DNA of 64,000 nt from assembly GCF_002097715.1 (NCBI RefSeq), contig NZ_CP020737.1:1116001-1180000 (forward strand), in the 5' to 3' direction. The notes under the pieces are model-generated. The model did no database searches, had not been told where the DNA came from, and saw nothing but the letters and a program-made list of their open reading frames with translations. This document shows, piece after piece, positions 10,879 to 20,409 of this stretch. Source of the stretch: Burkholderia ubonensis subsp. mesacidophila. GTDB lineage: Bacteria; Pseudomonadota; Gammaproteobacteria; Burkholderiales; Burkholderiaceae. The position numbers and the translations under genes are program-made. Each line of letters starts with the position of its first letter. Position 1 is the first letter of the stretch.

Positions 10879-11790
10879 TCAGCGCAGCGGCGCGCGCGCG
10901 TGAAGCCACGCGATCAGCGCGTCGATCACCCGGTCGCGCTCGAGGTCGTTCATCGTTTCGTGAAAGCCGCCTTCGTAGAGCGTGAGCGTGCGGTCGGGCG
11001 AGCCGACGCGCGCGCCGAACGCGCGGCTGCCGTCCGGCTCGGTCAGCTTGTCCTCGGTGCCGTGATAGACGAGTACCGGCACGCGCAGCGCGCCGCGGCC
11101 CCGTTCGATGCGCGCCATGGCGTCGAGGATTTCCGCGCCGGTGCGCGCGGGCACCGCGCCGTGATGCACGAGCGGATCGGCGCGATTGGCCGCGACGACG
11201 GCCGGATCGCGCGACAGCAGCGCCGCATCGATCCGGATCGCGGGGAAGGTCGGCCACACGCGGCTGATGAAGCGGCTCACCGCAAGCATCCAGCGCGGCA
11301 CGTCGCGGCCCGGCGCGAGCGCCGGGCTCGACAGCACGAGGCCCGCGAATGCGCGGCCGCGCGCCGCCGCGCGCTCGATCGCATACAGCGCCGCAACGGC
11401 GCCGCCCATGCTGTGCCCCATCAGGAACAGCGGCGCGCCGCTTCGCGCAGCTTCGGCGACGAGCGCTTCTGCATCGTTCAGGTAGCCGTCGAACCGTTCG
11501 ACCCATGCGCGCTTGCCGGGCGACTGGCCATGCCCGCGCAGGTCGACCGCCAGCACGTCGATGCCGGCCGCGTTCAGGCGCGCCGCCAGCGCGTCGTAGC
11601 GCCCCGCATGCTCGGCGAGGCCATGCACGAGCGCGACCGTCGCACGCGGCGCGGCGGCACCATCGCCGGCCGGCCAGCGGTACGACGCCAGTTCCAGCCC
11701 GTCCGCGGTGCGCAGCCGCCCCATCCGCGGGGCGGGTGAGCCGGATGACGCAGAGGCCGGCGCGGAGGCCGGGGTGGTGGTGGCAGTCAT
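10879..11790 (-). CDS. Alpha/beta hydrolase, monoacylglycerol-lipase type
   Basis: 303-residue serine hydrolase. It has the LVHGLAEHAGRYDALA oxyanion stretch, the nucleophile elbow GHSMGG (Ser at about residue 134), the acid region VYHGTEDKL and the catalytic His in YEGGFHETMND. This is the lysophospholipase/monoacylglycerol lipase (PldB/MGLL, Hydrolase_4) type. The first 25 residues are low-complexity Thr/Ala/Pro and translation may start later. The end of the preceding deacetylase gene is 15 bases away and convergent. The natural ester substrate is unknown. Confidence 0.85.
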   Translation of the reverse strand: MTATTTPASAPASASSGSPAPRMGRLRTADGLELASYRWPAGDGAAAPRATVALVHGLAEHAGRYDALAARLNAAGIDVLAVDLRGHGQSPGKRAWVERFDGYLNDAEALVAEAARSGAPLFLMGHSMGGAVAALYAIERAAARGRAFAGLVLSSPALAPGRDVPRWMLAVSRFISRVWPTFPAIRIDAALLSRDPAVVAANRADPLVHHGAVPARTGAEILDAMARIERGRGALRVPVLVYHGTEDKLTEPDGSRAFGARVGSPDRTLTLYEGGFHETMNDLERDRVIDALIAWLHARAPLR

Positions 11791-11958
11791 CAGGCGTGTC
11801 CCCTTCGATCGTTGTAGTCGCGCTCCCGATCATAGACGGCGCGCCGCCGCCGCGCGCCAGCGCTTTCCTCTAATTTCGCCTGGTTATGAAAAGATCGGAA
11901 TCGATTATTAAGGGGAATGAGGGGTTTGCGGTAAAATCGCCGGCTATTCCGGATCCAT

Positions 11959-12004
11959 CGGCGGCCGACTGGGCGGGCCTGCTCCCCAGCCGTCCGCCGT
12001 TTTG
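11959..12004 (+). promoter_or_regulatory. Terminator-like hairpin in the metN leader
   Basis: Fifteen-base arms (11959-11973 and 11985-11999) pair with only two mismatches, and TTTTG follows. The metN ATG is 10 bases after the stem and no Shine-Dalgarno lies between. A TAAAAT box at 11932-11937 could place the transcript start just upstream, so the leader would be mostly this hairpin. An attenuator or a start-site-occluding structure is possible; function is inferred. Confidence 0.5.
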
Positions 12005-12009
12005 TTTAC

Positions 12010-13044
12010 ATGATCGAACTACGCAATCTGTCGCAGCGCTTCCCCGGCCCGAACGGCTGGGTCGAGGCGTTGCACAACGTCAACCTGACGATTCCCAAGG
12101 GCGAGGTGTTCGGCATCATCGGCCGCAGCGGCGCAGGCAAGAGCACGCTCGTGCGCACCATCAACCTGTTGACCCGGCCGACCGAAGGCAACGTCGTCGT
12201 CGGCGGGCGCGACCTCACGCTGCTGCCCACGCGCGAACTGCGCGAAGCGCGGCGCGAGATCGGCATGATCTTCCAGCACTTCAACCTGCTGTCGTCGCGC
12301 ACGGTGTTCGACAACGTCGCGCTGCCGCTCGAGCTGGCCGGCGCGAGCCGCGCCGAGATCGAGGCGGCGGTGTTGCCGCTGCTCGACCTCGTCGGGCTGT
12401 CGGCGCAGAAGGATCGCTATCCGGCGCAAATCAGCGGCGGCCAGAAGCAGCGCGTCGGCATCGCGCGCGCGCTTGCGAGCCAGCCGAAAGTGCTGCTGTC
12501 CGACGAGGCGACGTCGGCGCTCGACCCCGAGACGACGCGTTCGATCCTCGACCTGCTGAAGCGCATCAACCGCGAGCTGGGTCTGACGATCGTGCTGATC
12601 ACGCACCAGATGGAAGTGATCAAGCAGGTGTGCGATCGCGTTGCGGTGCTCGACGCCGGGCGCGTGGTCGAGCAAGGCCGGGTCATCGACGTGTTCCTGC
12701 AGCCGCGCCACGAAGTGACGCGCGCGCTGATCGGCGACGTGATCGCGCAGGAGCTGCCGCCCGCGCTGAAGGCGCGCGTCGCCGAGCGGCTCAAGACGGG
12801 CAGCGGCCATCTGCTGCGCCTTGCGTTCACGGGGTCGGGCGTCGACCAGCCGATCCTGTCGGAGACGATCCGCCGCTACGAGCTCGATTTCAACATCCTG
12901 CACGGCCAGATCGACGAGATCCAGGGCCAGGCGTTCGGTTCGCTCGCGGTGCTCGCGGGCGGCGAGCCGGGCAAGGTCGGACAGGCGCTCGCGTTCCTGC
13001 GCGAGCAAGGCGTGGTGGTGGAGGAGCTTTCGTATGTTGAGTGA
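12010..13044 (+). CDS. metN: Methionine ABC transporter ATP-binding protein
   Basis: ATPase of the MetNIQ importer for methionine. The 344 residues show Walker A (GRSGAGKST, about 38-46), Q-loop FQHFN, signature SGGQKQR, Walker [14 protein letters not shown] and the switch His in LITHQME. A C-terminal NIL-type domain (about 265-344) is the regulatory methionine-binding module known for MetN. It overlaps metI by 11 bases. The start has no obvious ribosome site because a strong hairpin lies immediately upstream. Confidence 0.96.
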   Translation: MIELRNLSQRFPGPNGWVEALHNVNLTIPKGEVFGIIGRSGAGKSTLVRTINLLTRPTEGNVVVGGRDLTLLPTRELREARREIGMIFQHFNLLSSRTVFDNVALPLELAGASRAEIEAAVLPLLDLVGLSAQKDRYPAQISGGQKQRVGIARALASQPKVLLSDEATSALDPETTRSILDLLKRINRELGLTIVLITHQMEVIKQVCDRVAVLDAGRVVEQGRVIDVFLQPRHEVTRALIGDVIAQELPPALKARVAERLKTGSGHLLRLAFTGSGVDQPILSETIRRYELDFNILHGQIDEIQGQAFGSLAVLAGGEPGKVGQALAFLREQGVVVEELSYVE

Positions 13045-13687
13045 AATGTTCGACATGTTCGTGCAGTCGTTCTGGGAGACGCTGATCATGGTCGGCATCT
13101 CGGGCGTGGTCGGCGCGCTCGTCGGGCTGCCGCTCGGCGTGCTGCTGTACCTGACCGATCGCCAGGGCGTGCTGCAGAACCTCGCGTTGAACCGCGTGCT
13201 CGGCGGCTTCGTGAACGCGGTGCGCTCGACGCCGTTCATCATCCTGCTGGTCGCGGTGATCCCGTTCACGCGGCTCGTCACGGGCTCGTCGATCGGCACC
13301 GCGGCGGCGGTCGTGCCGCTGACGCTCGCGGCCGCGCCGTTCATCGCGCGCCTCGTCGAGACCGCGCTGCGCGAAGTGGACCGCGGGCTGATCGAAGCCG
13401 CGCAGTCGATGGGCGCGACGACGTCGCAGATCGTGTTCAAGGTACTGCTGCCGGAATCGCTGCCGGGCATCGTCGCGGGGCTGACGATCACGTTCGTGTC
13501 GCTTGTCGGCTATTCGGCGATGGCGGGCGCGATCGGCGGCGGCGGGCTCGGCGATCTCGGGATCCGCTACGGCTACCAGCGCTACCTGCCGGAAGTGATG
13601 TGGACGGTGGTTGCGATCCTGATCGTGTTCGTGCAGATCGTGCAGTCGTTCGGCGACTGGCTCGTGCGACGGCTCAGCCACAAGTAA
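13034..13687 (+). CDS. metI: Methionine ABC transporter permease
   Basis: Membrane subunit of the methionine importer: 217 residues with about five hydrophobic segments. The cytoplasmic EAA coupling loop reads [20 protein letters not shown] (about residues 132-151), which contacts MetN. The GxxG end [24 protein letters not shown] is typical of MetI. The start overlaps the end of metN by 11 bases, implying coupled translation, and metQ follows after 24 bases. Confidence 0.96.
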   Translation: MLSEMFDMFVQSFWETLIMVGISGVVGALVGLPLGVLLYLTDRQGVLQNLALNRVLGGFVNAVRSTPFIILLVAVIPFTRLVTGSSIGTAAAVVPLTLAAAPFIARLVETALREVDRGLIEAAQSMGATTSQIVFKVLLPESLPGIVAGLTITFVSLVGYSAMAGAIGGGGLGDLGIRYGYQRYLPEVMWTVVAILIVFVQIVQSFGDWLVRRLSHK

Positions 13688-13711
13688 GACGACATCCGAC
13701 GTGTTGGGGGA

Positions 13712-14512
13712 ATGACGATGCAACGACGGTTCATGCTGAAGTTCGCGGCGGCGCTCGGCGCGGCCGGGCTGTTCGCGGGCGCGCAGGCTCGCGCCGAGAC
13801 CATCAAGGTCGGCGTGACGGGCGGCCCGCACGCGCAGGTGATGGAAGCGGTGAAGAAGGTCGCGGCGAAGAGCGGCCTCGACATCCGGATCGTCGAATTC
13901 TCCGACTACGTGCAGCCGAACGCGGCGCTCGCCGCCGGCGACCTCGATGCGAACAGCTACCAGCATGCGCCGTACCTCGACGCACAGGTGAAGGATCGCG
14001 GCTACAAGCTGATCAAGGTCGCGGAGACGGTGACGTTCCCGATGGGCATCTACTCGAAGCGCGTGAAAACGCTCGCCGAGCTGACGCCTGGCGCGCGCAT
14101 CGCGATCCCGAACGATCCGACCAACGGCGGCCGCGCGCTGCTGTTGCTGCAGAAGCAGGGCCTGCTGAAGCTGCGCGCGGATGCGGGGCTGAAGGCGACG
14201 CCGCTCGACATCGTCGACAATCCGAAGAAGCTGAAGATCGTCGAACTGGATGCCGCGCAGATCCCGCGTTCGCTCGGTGATGTCGACGCAGCCGCGATCA
14301 ACACGAACTTCGCGATGGAAGCGGGGTTGAAACCGAAACAGGATGCGATCGCGATCGAGGGTCCGAACGGCCCGTACGCGAACATCATCGCGATTCGCGA
14401 GGCCGACCGGAACAAGCCATGGGTCGCGAAGCTCGTCGCGGCCTATCATTCGCCCGAGGTGAAGCAGTTCATCGAAGGCAAATTCGGCGGCGCGGTGATC
14501 GCCGCCTGGTAA
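13712..14512 (+). CDS. metQ: Methionine-binding substrate-binding protein (NlpA family)
   Basis: Periplasmic binding component of MetNIQ. The 266-residue NlpA/MetQ-family protein has a signal peptide to about residue 28 (AGAQARAET). The usual lipobox cysteine is absent, so it should be soluble rather than a lipoprotein. Recognisable stretches are KVGVTGGPHAQVMEAV, NSYQHAPYLD, PNDPTNGGRALLLLQ and NTNFAMEAGL, which line the ligand cleft. An ATG two codons downstream is an equally good start. It is the last gene of the operon, before a terminator. Confidence 0.94.
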   Translation: MTMQRRFMLKFAAALGAAGLFAGAQARAETIKVGVTGGPHAQVMEAVKKVAAKSGLDIRIVEFSDYVQPNAALAAGDLDANSYQHAPYLDAQVKDRGYKLIKVAETVTFPMGIYSKRVKTLAELTPGARIAIPNDPTNGGRALLLLQKQGLLKLRADAGLKATPLDIVDNPKKLKIVELDAAQIPRSLGDVDAAAINTNFAMEAGLKPKQDAIAIEGPNGPYANIIAIREADRNKPWVAKLVAAYHSPEVKQFIEGKFGGAVIAAW

Positions 14513-14558
14513 CGCGTGGCGGACGGGGCGCCCGGCGGCGATTAGAGGCCGTGATCGA

Positions 14559-14588
14559 AAACCCGGGCTTTGCGTCCGGGTTTTTTCT
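14559..14588 (+). terminator. Intrinsic terminator after metQ
   Basis: The stem AAACCCGG/CCGGGTTT (14559-14566 with 14576-14583) is embedded in a T-rich tail. Confidence 0.8.
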
Positions 14589-14599
14589 CTTTTAAAATA

Positions 14600-14611
14600 G
14601 AACGACCGTTC
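14600..14611. promoter_or_regulatory. Palindrome upstream of etfB, possible TetR-type operator
   Basis: GAACGACCGTTC is a palindrome of two 5-base arms with a 2-base centre. It is bordered by TAAAAT (14593-14598) and TATCAT (14614-14619). It sits about 130 bp before etfB. Such sites are common for TetR-family regulators of acyl-CoA metabolism, but this assignment is inference. Confidence 0.35.
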
Positions 14612-14741
14612 GCTATCATTGGCGTGTCGCCAAGAAGCGGTATCCTCGACATCCACAATGGATGGGTCCGCTTGGCCGCGCAGTCACGAGGCCTCGCTAT
14701 AGAATGGCCTCTGGTCGTATTCGTAACTTTGGAGCGTGTGC

Positions 14742-15491
14742 ATGAAAATCCTGGTGCCAGTGAAAAGAGTGGTCGATTACAACGTGAAGGTCCGCGTGAA
14801 GTCGGACAACACGGGTGTCGACATTGCGAACGTGAAGATGTCGATGAACCCGTTCGACGAGATCGCCGTTGAAGAAGCGGTGCGCCTGAAGGAAGCGGGC
14901 GTGGCGACGGAAATCGTCGCGGTGTCGGTTGGGGTTGCGCAAGCGCAGGAAACGCTGCGCACGGCGCTCGCGATCGGCGCGGATCGCGCGATCCTCGTCG
15001 AATCGAACGACAGCGTCGAGCCGCTCGCGGTCGCGAAGATCCTGAAGGCGCTGGTCGACAAGGAGCAGCCGCAGCTGGTGATCCTCGGCAAGCAGGCGAT
15101 CGACGACGATTCGAACCAGACCGGCCAGATGCTGGCTGCGCTGGCGGGCCTGCCGCAGGCGACGTTTGCGTCGAAGGTGACGATCGCCGACGGCCGTGCG
15201 ACCGTTGCACGTGAAGTCGACGGCGGCGCGGAAACGCTGTCGCTGACGCTGCCGGCCGTGGTCACGACCGACCTGCGCCTGAACGAGCCGCGCTACGTGA
15301 CGCTGCCGAACATCATGAAGGCGAAGAAGAAGCCGCTGGACACGGTGAAGCCGGAAGACCTCGGGGTCGACGTCGCGCCGCGCCTGAAGACGCTGAAGGT
15401 GGTCGAGCCGCCGAAGCGCGCAGCCGGCGTGAAGGTGCCGGACGTGAAGACGCTGGTCGAGAAGCTGAAGACCGAAGCCAAGGTGCTGTAA
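14742..15491 (+). CDS. etfB: Electron transfer flavoprotein subunit beta
   Basis: AMP-binding subunit of the ETF that takes electrons from acyl-CoA dehydrogenases. The 249 residues begin [20 protein letters not shown]. The family motif around [22 protein letters not shown] (about 117-138) and the C-terminal recognition loop region [13 protein letters not shown] are present. The start is fixed by GGAGCG six bases upstream; an ATG two codons earlier is too close to that site. etfA follows after 16 bases and an acyl-CoA dehydrogenase after that, so donor and carrier are encoded together. Confidence 0.96.
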   Translation: MKILVPVKRVVDYNVKVRVKSDNTGVDIANVKMSMNPFDEIAVEEAVRLKEAGVATEIVAVSVGVAQAQETLRTALAIGADRAILVESNDSVEPLAVAKILKALVDKEQPQLVILGKQAIDDDSNQTGQMLAALAGLPQATFASKVTIADGRATVAREVDGGAETLSLTLPAVVTTDLRLNEPRYVTLPNIMKAKKKPLDTVKPEDLGVDVAPRLKTLKVVEPPKRAAGVKVPDVKTLVEKLKTEAKVL

Positions 15492-15507
15492 GAGGGAGCG
15501 GAAAGAA

Positions 15508-16443
15508 ATGACGATTCTGGTGATTGCAGAACACGACAACGCGTCGATCAAGGCAGCGACGCTGAACACGGTGGCGGCGGCGCAGAAGATCGGCGGCGAC
15601 ATTCACGTGCTGGTCGCGGGCCACAACGCACAAGCCGCTGCGGATGCGGCGGCGAAGATCGCAGGCGTCAGCAAGGTGCTGCTGGCCGACGCGCCGCAAC
15701 TGGCCGCAGGCCTCGCGGAAAACGTCGAGGCGACCGCGCTGAACATCGCGAAGGATTACTCGCACATCCTCGCGCCGGCGACCGCCTACGGCAAGAACAT
15801 CGCGCCGCGCATCGCGGCGAAGCTCGACGTCGCGCAGATCTCGGACATCACGGCGGTCGATTCGGCCGACACGTTCGAGCGGCCGATCTACGCGGGCAAC
15901 GCAATCGCGACCGTGCAATCGAGCGATCCGGTCAAGGTGATCACGGTGCGCGCGACGGGCTTCGATCCGGTTGCGGCCGAAGGCGGCAGCGCAGCGGTCG
16001 AGAAGATCGAAGCCGCGGCAGACGCAGGCAAGTCGCAGTTCGTGAGCCGTGAAGTGACGAAGCTGGACCGTCCGGAGCTGACGTCGGCAAGCATCATCGT
16101 GTCGGGCGGCCGAGGTCTGGGCAGCGGCGAGAACTACACGAAGGTGCTGGAGCCGCTGGCCGACAAGCTGCAGGCGGCGCTGGGCGCATCGCGCGCCGCA
16201 GTCGATGCGGGCTACGTGCCGAACGATTATCAAGTTGGCCAGACCGGCAAGATCGTCGCGCCGCAGCTGTACATCGCGGTCGGCATCTCGGGCGCGATCC
16301 AGCACCTGGCGGGCATGAAGGATTCGAAGGTGATCGTCGCGATCAACAAGGATCCGGAAGCGCCGATCTTCAGCGTCGCGGACTATGGGCTCGTCGGCGA
16401 TCTGTTCACGCTCGTGCCGGAGCTCGTGAACGAGCTCGGCTGA
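15508..16443 (+). CDS. etfA: Electron transfer flavoprotein subunit alpha
   Basis: FAD-binding ETF subunit that passes electrons to ETF:ubiquinone oxidoreductase. The 311-residue product has the N-terminal adenine-hydrolase-like domain and a C-terminal FAD domain. Its hallmarks are [46 protein letters not shown] and [12 protein letters not shown]. Length is normal. It ends just before a strong terminator, so etfBA forms its own unit, separate from the acyl-CoA dehydrogenase downstream. Confidence 0.96.
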   Translation: MTILVIAEHDNASIKAATLNTVAAAQKIGGDIHVLVAGHNAQAAADAAAKIAGVSKVLLADAPQLAAGLAENVEATALNIAKDYSHILAPATAYGKNIAPRIAAKLDVAQISDITAVDSADTFERPIYAGNAIATVQSSDPVKVITVRATGFDPVAAEGGSAAVEKIEAAADAGKSQFVSREVTKLDRPELTSASIIVSGGRGLGSGENYTKVLEPLADKLQAALGASRAAVDAGYVPNDYQVGQTGKIVAPQLYIAVGISGAIQHLAGMKDSKVIVAINKDPEAPIFSVADYGLVGDLFTLVPELVNELG

Positions 16444-16479
16444 CGCAGTGTGACGCTTCAGCGGTAAGCACACGAGACG

Positions 16480-16506
16480 AGGGGCGCGACGAGCGCCCCT
16501 TTTTTT
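16480..16506 (+). terminator. Intrinsic terminator after etfA
   Basis: The stem AGGGGCGC/GCGCCCCT (16480-16487 with 16493-16500) is followed by seven T. Confidence 0.85.
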
Positions 16507-16538
16507 ACGCCATCAGCAGAAGAATAAGGAGGAGCAAC

Positions 16539-18329
16539 ATGAGCTACATCGCACCGGTCAAGGACATGCTGTTCGTGCTGAAGGAACTGGCCGGCATCGA
16601 CGCCGTCGCGCAGCTGCCGGGTTTCGAGGACGCGGGCTTCGACACCGCGCAGGCGGTGCTCGACGAATCCGCGAAGTTCTGCGGCGAAGTGCTGGCGCCG
16701 CTGAACGTCGACGGCGACCGCGAGCCGAGCAGCTGGAAGGACGGCGTCGTGACCGCGACGCCGGGCTTCAAGGAAGCGTTCCGCCAGTTCGTCGAAGGCG
16801 GCTGGCAGGGGCTGCAGCATCCGGCCGAGTATGACGGCCAGGGGCTGCCGAAGCTGATCGCGACGCCGTGCATCGAGATGCTGAACGCGGCGAACCTGTC
16901 GTTCGCGCTGTGTCCGCTGTTGACCGACGGCGCGATCGAGGCGCTCCTGACCGCGGGCACCGACGAGCAGAAGCAGCGCTACGTGCCGAAGCTGATCTCG
17001 GGCGAATGGACCGGCACGATGAACCTGACCGAGCCGCAGGCCGGCTCCGACCTCGCGCTGGTGCGCTCGCGCGCCGAGCCGCAGGGCGACGGGTCGTACA
17101 AGGTGTTCGGCACCAAGATCTTCATCACGTGGGGCGAGCACGACATGGCGGACAACATCGTCCACCTGGTGCTGGCGCGCACGCCGAACGCACCGGAAGG
17201 CGTGAAGGGGATTTCGCTGTTCATCGTGCCGAAGTTCCTCGTCAACGACGACGGCAGCCTCGGCGCGCGCAACGACGTGCACTGCGTGTCGATCGAGCAC
17301 AAGCTCGGCATCAAGGCGAGCCCGACCGCGGTGCTGCAGTACGGCGACCACGGCGGCGCGGTCGGCTACCTGGTCGGCGAGGAGAACCGCGGCCTCGAAT
17401 ACATGTTCATCATGATGAACGCGGCGCGCTTCGGCGTCGGGATGCAGGGGATCGGCGTGGCCGACCGCGCATACCAGAAGGCGGCGGCGTTCGCGAAGGA
17501 GCGCGTGCAGAGCCGGCCGGTGGACGGCTCTGCAAAGCAGTCGGTGGCGATCATCCAGCACCCGGACGTGCGCCGGATGCTCGGCACGATGCGCGCGCTG
17601 ACCGAAGGCGCGCGGGCGCTGGCCTATGTGGCGGCCGCGCACAGCGACATCGCGCACCGCCATGCGGACGAGGCGACGCGCGCGCGCCATCAGGCCATCT
17701 ACGAATACCTGGTGCCGGTCGTGAAGGGCTGGAGCACGGAGATGGTGAACGACGTCGCGAGCCTGGGCGTGCAGGTGCACGGCGGGATGGGCTTCATCGA
17801 GGAGACGGGGGCCGCGCAGTACTACCGCGACGCGCGGATCCTGGCGATCTACGAAGGGACGACGGCGATCCAGGCGAACGACCTGGTCGGCCGCAAGACG
17901 GTGCGCGACGGCGGCGCGGTGGCGAAGGCGCTGCTCGGCGAGATCGGTCGGACGGTCGACGCGCTGGGCCAGCTCGACGGTGCGGCGGCGGCGTCGATGA
18001 AGGCGCAGCTGGAGAAGGGCGCGCTGTCGCTGTCGGCGGTGGTCGATTATGTGGTGGCGAACACGAAGCAGGACCCGAACGCGGTGTTCGCGGGCAGCGT
18101 GCCGTACCTGAAGCTGGCGGGCGTGGTGCTGTGCGGGTGGCAGATGGCACGCGCGCTGGTGGCGGCGCAGGCGAACCGCGCGACCGATCCGGCGTTCTAC
18201 GACGCGAAGATCGCGATTGCGCAGTTCTTTGCGGAACACATCCTGGTGCAGGCGGGCGGGTTCGAAGCGTCGATCGTCGGCGCGAAGGGCGGCGAGGGCG
18301 TGCTCGCGTTGACGGAAGAGCAGTTCTGA
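16539..18329 (+). CDS. Acyl-CoA dehydrogenase with C-terminal extension
   Basis: Flavoprotein that desaturates acyl-CoA at the alpha-beta bond and reduces ETF. The 596 residues are about 200 longer than short-chain family members. An N-terminal alpha domain comes first, followed by the FAD loop MNLTEPQAGSDLALVR and the KIFITWGEHD strand. The active-site and FAD stretch YRDARILAIYEGTTAIQAND is near residue 430, followed by an extra helical C-terminal domain of about 130 residues. This layout matches the large FadE-like/AidB-like subgroup (PF12806 type). GGAGG precedes the ATG. The genes for its electron acceptor ETF lie directly upstream. Confidence 0.92.
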   Translation: MSYIAPVKDMLFVLKELAGIDAVAQLPGFEDAGFDTAQAVLDESAKFCGEVLAPLNVDGDREPSSWKDGVVTATPGFKEAFRQFVEGGWQGLQHPAEYDGQGLPKLIATPCIEMLNAANLSFALCPLLTDGAIEALLTAGTDEQKQRYVPKLISGEWTGTMNLTEPQAGSDLALVRSRAEPQGDGSYKVFGTKIFITWGEHDMADNIVHLVLARTPNAPEGVKGISLFIVPKFLVNDDGSLGARNDVHCVSIEHKLGIKASPTAVLQYGDHGGAVGYLVGEENRGLEYMFIMMNAARFGVGMQGIGVADRAYQKAAAFAKERVQSRPVDGSAKQSVAIIQHPDVRRMLGTMRALTEGARALAYVAAAHSDIAHRHADEATRARHQAIYEYLVPVVKGWSTEMVNDVASLGVQVHGGMGFIEETGAAQYYRDARILAIYEGTTAIQANDLVGRKTVRDGGAVAKALLGEIGRTVDALGQLDGAAAASMKAQLEKGALSLSAVVDYVVANTKQDPNAVFAGSVPYLKLAGVVLCGWQMARALVAAQANRATDPAFYDAKIAIAQFFAEHILVQAGGFEASIVGAKGGEGVLALTEEQF

Positions 18330-18350
18330 CGCTGATGCAGGATGCAATGC

Positions 18351-18377
18351 AAAAAGGCGCCCGAGGGCGCCTTTTTG
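18351..18377. terminator. Bidirectional terminator between the acyl-CoA dehydrogenase and dadA
   Basis: A nearly perfect inverted repeat, AAAAAGGCGCCC/GGGCGCCTTTTT, has A and T tracts on opposite sides, as expected between convergent genes. Confidence 0.85.
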
Positions 18378-18398
18378 CTTGATTGAGAGCGGTGCGGC

Positions 18399-19685
18399 TT
18401 ACGCGTAAGCGGGGCGCGGCTGGCCTGCCACGTCCTTCAGGTAACGGTGCACCGACAGGTCGTCCGCCTGGATCGCCGGCTGCTTGCCGGAAATCAGGTC
18501 GGCGAGCAGCTGGCCGGAGCCGCACGACATCGTCCAGCCGAGCGTGCCGTGGCCGGTGTTCAGGAACAGGTTCGACACCGGCGTGCGACCGACGATCGGC
18601 GTGCCGTCCGGCGTCATCGGGCGCAGGCCGGTCCAGAACGTCGCCTTCGACGTATCGCCGCCGCCCGGGAACAGATCGTTCACGCACATTTCGAGCGTTT
18701 CGCGGCGCGCGTCGCGCAGGCGCTTGTCGAAGCCGACGATTTCCGCCATCCCGCCGACGCGGATGCGCTGGTCGAAACGCGTGATCGCGATCTTGTACGT
18801 CTCGTCGAGCACGGTCGACACCGGCGCGGCCGCTTCGTCGACGATCGGCGCGGTGATCGAGTAGCCCTTGAGCGGATACACCGGAATCTTCATCAGGTTC
18901 GAGATGAAGCGGGTCGAGTACGAGCCGAGCGCGACGACATACGTGTCAGCGCGCACCATCTCGCCGCCGCACTGCACGCCGGCGATCTTGCCGCCGGCAA
19001 CCGCGAGCGCGTCGATCGGCGTGTTGTAGCGGAACTTGACGCCGAGCCCTTCGGCGAGCGCGGCGAGGCGCGTCGTGAACAGCTGGCAGTCGCCGGTTTC
19101 GTCGCCCGGCAGGCGCAGGCCGCCCGTCAGCTTGTGCGACACCGCAGCAAGCGCCGGTTCGGCGTTCTTCAGCTCGGCCGGCGACAGCAGCTCGAACGGC
19201 ACGTTCGCGTCCTGCAGCACCGCGATGTCCTTCGCCGCGCCGTCGAGCTGCTGCTGCGTGCGGAACAGTTGCAGCGTGCCGCCCGTGCGGCCTTCGTACT
19301 CGATGCCCGTGTCGGCGCGCAGCGCCTGGATGCAATCGCGGCTGTATTCGGCGAGACGGACCATGCGGCCCTTGTTCACTGCATAGCGCTCGGCCGTGCA
19401 GTTGCGCAGCATCTGCCACATCCATTGCAACTGGAAGCGGGTGCCGTCGAGGCGGATCGCAAGCGGCGCGTGCTTCTCGAACATCCACTTGACCGCCTTC
19501 AGCGGCACGCCGGGCGCGGCCCAGGGCGCCGCGTAGCCGGGCGAGATCTGGCCCGCGTTCGCGAAGCTCGTCTCGAGCGCCGGGCCGGCCTCCCGGTCGA
19601 TCACCGTGACTTCATGACCGGCGCGCGCGAGGTAATACGCGCTTGCCACGCCCACTACACCGCTGCCCAGAACGACGACTCGCAT
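18399..19685 (-). CDS. dadA: D-amino acid dehydrogenase small subunit
   Basis: FAD enzyme that oxidises D-amino acids, mainly D-alanine, to 2-oxo acids in alanine catabolism. The 428 residues start with the dinucleotide site [21 protein letters not shown] and contain [22 protein letters not shown], a DadA hallmark. The C-terminal FAD contact [11 protein letters not shown] and the [23 protein letters not shown] stretch follow. An Lrp-family gene is divergently placed 144 bp away, the usual dadA/dadR-type arrangement. Confidence 0.95.
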   Translation of the reverse strand: MRVVVLGSGVVGVASAYYLARAGHEVTVIDREAGPALETSFANAGQISPGYAAPWAAPGVPLKAVKWMFEKHAPLAIRLDGTRFQLQWMWQMLRNCTAERYAVNKGRMVRLAEYSRDCIQALRADTGIEYEGRTGGTLQLFRTQQQLDGAAKDIAVLQDANVPFELLSPAELKNAEPALAAVSHKLTGGLRLPGDETGDCQLFTTRLAALAEGLGVKFRYNTPIDALAVAGGKIAGVQCGGEMVRADTYVVALGSYSTRFISNLMKIPVYPLKGYSITAPIVDEAAAPVSTVLDETYKIAITRFDQRIRVGGMAEIVGFDKRLRDARRETLEMCVNDLFPGGGDTSKATFWTGLRPMTPDGTPIVGRTPVSNLFLNTGHGTLGWTMSCGSGQLLADLISGKQPAIQADDLSVHRYLKDVAGQPRPAYA

Positions 19686-19829
19686 AGCTGCTCCAGATGG
19701 AAGGACCAGATCGAGGCCGGATGCACCCGCGGCTCCGTGTAACCTCTAGCTGATCTAGTTTTTTGCGCTATGGTATTGTCGAATGTGCAGTTTTTGTTAT
19801 CGTATTTTTTGGCTTTTCAGCATAAACAA
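19686..19829. promoter_or_regulatory. Divergent dadA / lrp-type regulator control region
   Basis: This 144-bp spacer separates the divergent genes. Its right two-thirds is strikingly A/T-rich with T tracts (GTTTTTTG, CGTATTTTTTGG) in an otherwise GC-rich window. Lrp-type proteins bind such sequence, so autoregulation and dadA control from here are likely but not shown. No sigma-70 pair could be fixed with confidence. Confidence 0.5.
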
Positions 19830-20318
19830 ATGAGAACGCAACGCCAGCCGGTACGCACGCTCGACAAGCTCGACCGGCGCATCCTCAAACTGCTCCAGAA
19901 CGACGGCCGGATGGCGATGAAGGATCTCGCCGAGCAGGTCGGACTGACCGTGACGCCGTGCATCGAGCGGGTGCGACGCATGGAGCGCGACGGCGTGATC
20001 ACCGGCTATCACGCGCGGGTCGATCCGGCCCAGCTCGGCGCGGCGCTGCTCGTATTCGTCGAGATCACGCTCGGTCACAAGGGCGGCAACATGTTCGAGC
20101 AGTTCCGCCGGGAAGTGATGAAGATCGACGAGGTGCTCGAGTGCCATCTCGTGTCGGGCGATTTCGACTACCTGATCAAGGCGCGGATCGGCGAGATGGC
20201 CGACTACCGCAAGCTGCTCGGCGACATCCTGCTGCAGCTGCCGGGCGCGGTGCAGTCGAAGAGCTATGTCGTGATGGAGGAAATCAAGGAGACGCTGACG
20301 ATTTCGGTCGACGAATAG
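19830..20318 (+). CDS. Lrp/AsnC family transcriptional regulator
   Basis: 162-residue leucine-responsive-type regulator. The N-terminal winged HTH (LDKLDRRILKLLQNDGRM, then DLAEQVGLTVTPCIERVRRM) is at about residues 11-55. The C-terminal RAM ligand-binding domain (VFVEITLGHKG, HLVSGDFDYLIKARIGEM) spans about 70-155. The start at MRTQRQ matches family length; an in-frame ATG 20 codons earlier would add hydrophobic residues unlike the family. Its position opposite dadA suggests that it activates dadA in response to alanine, leucine or a related ligand. Confidence 0.92.
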   Translation: MRTQRQPVRTLDKLDRRILKLLQNDGRMAMKDLAEQVGLTVTPCIERVRRMERDGVITGYHARVDPAQLGAALLVFVEITLGHKGGNMFEQFRREVMKIDEVLECHLVSGDFDYLIKARIGEMADYRKLLGDILLQLPGAVQSKSYVVMEEIKETLTISVDE

Positions 20319-20345
20319 ATTCCTTGCCTCGCTCTTATCCCGCCC

Positions 20346-20374
20346 TTGGCACGCTGCCCTCAATACTGTATAAA
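20346..20374 (+). promoter_or_regulatory. Sigma-70 promoter of the PA0069-family gene
   Basis: TTGGCA (20346-20351) and TATAAA (20369-20374) are separated by exactly 17 bp. The -10 is inside the LexA-like box. The predicted start is near 20381. Confidence 0.65.
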
Positions 20375-20393
20375 TATCCAGTATTGAGGGCAG
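20354..20393. promoter_or_regulatory. LexA/SOS box within a 15-bp-arm perfect inverted repeat
   Basis: CTGCCCTCAATACTG (20354-20368) and its exact complement (20379-20393) flank TATAAATATC. The central 20 bases (20366-20385 expanded from CTG-N10-CAG) differ from the E. coli consensus TACTG(TA)5CAGTA at only two positions. The box covers the -10 and start site, the classic place for repression. Confidence 0.75.
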
Positions 20394-20409
20394 GTGACTG
20401 GGTGGGGAG

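Noticed and set aside
12890..14656. 588-codon antisense frame over metI and metQ
   Set aside because: The opposite strand holds complete, recognisable transporter genes; the antisense product is Arg/His/Asp low-complexity sequence.
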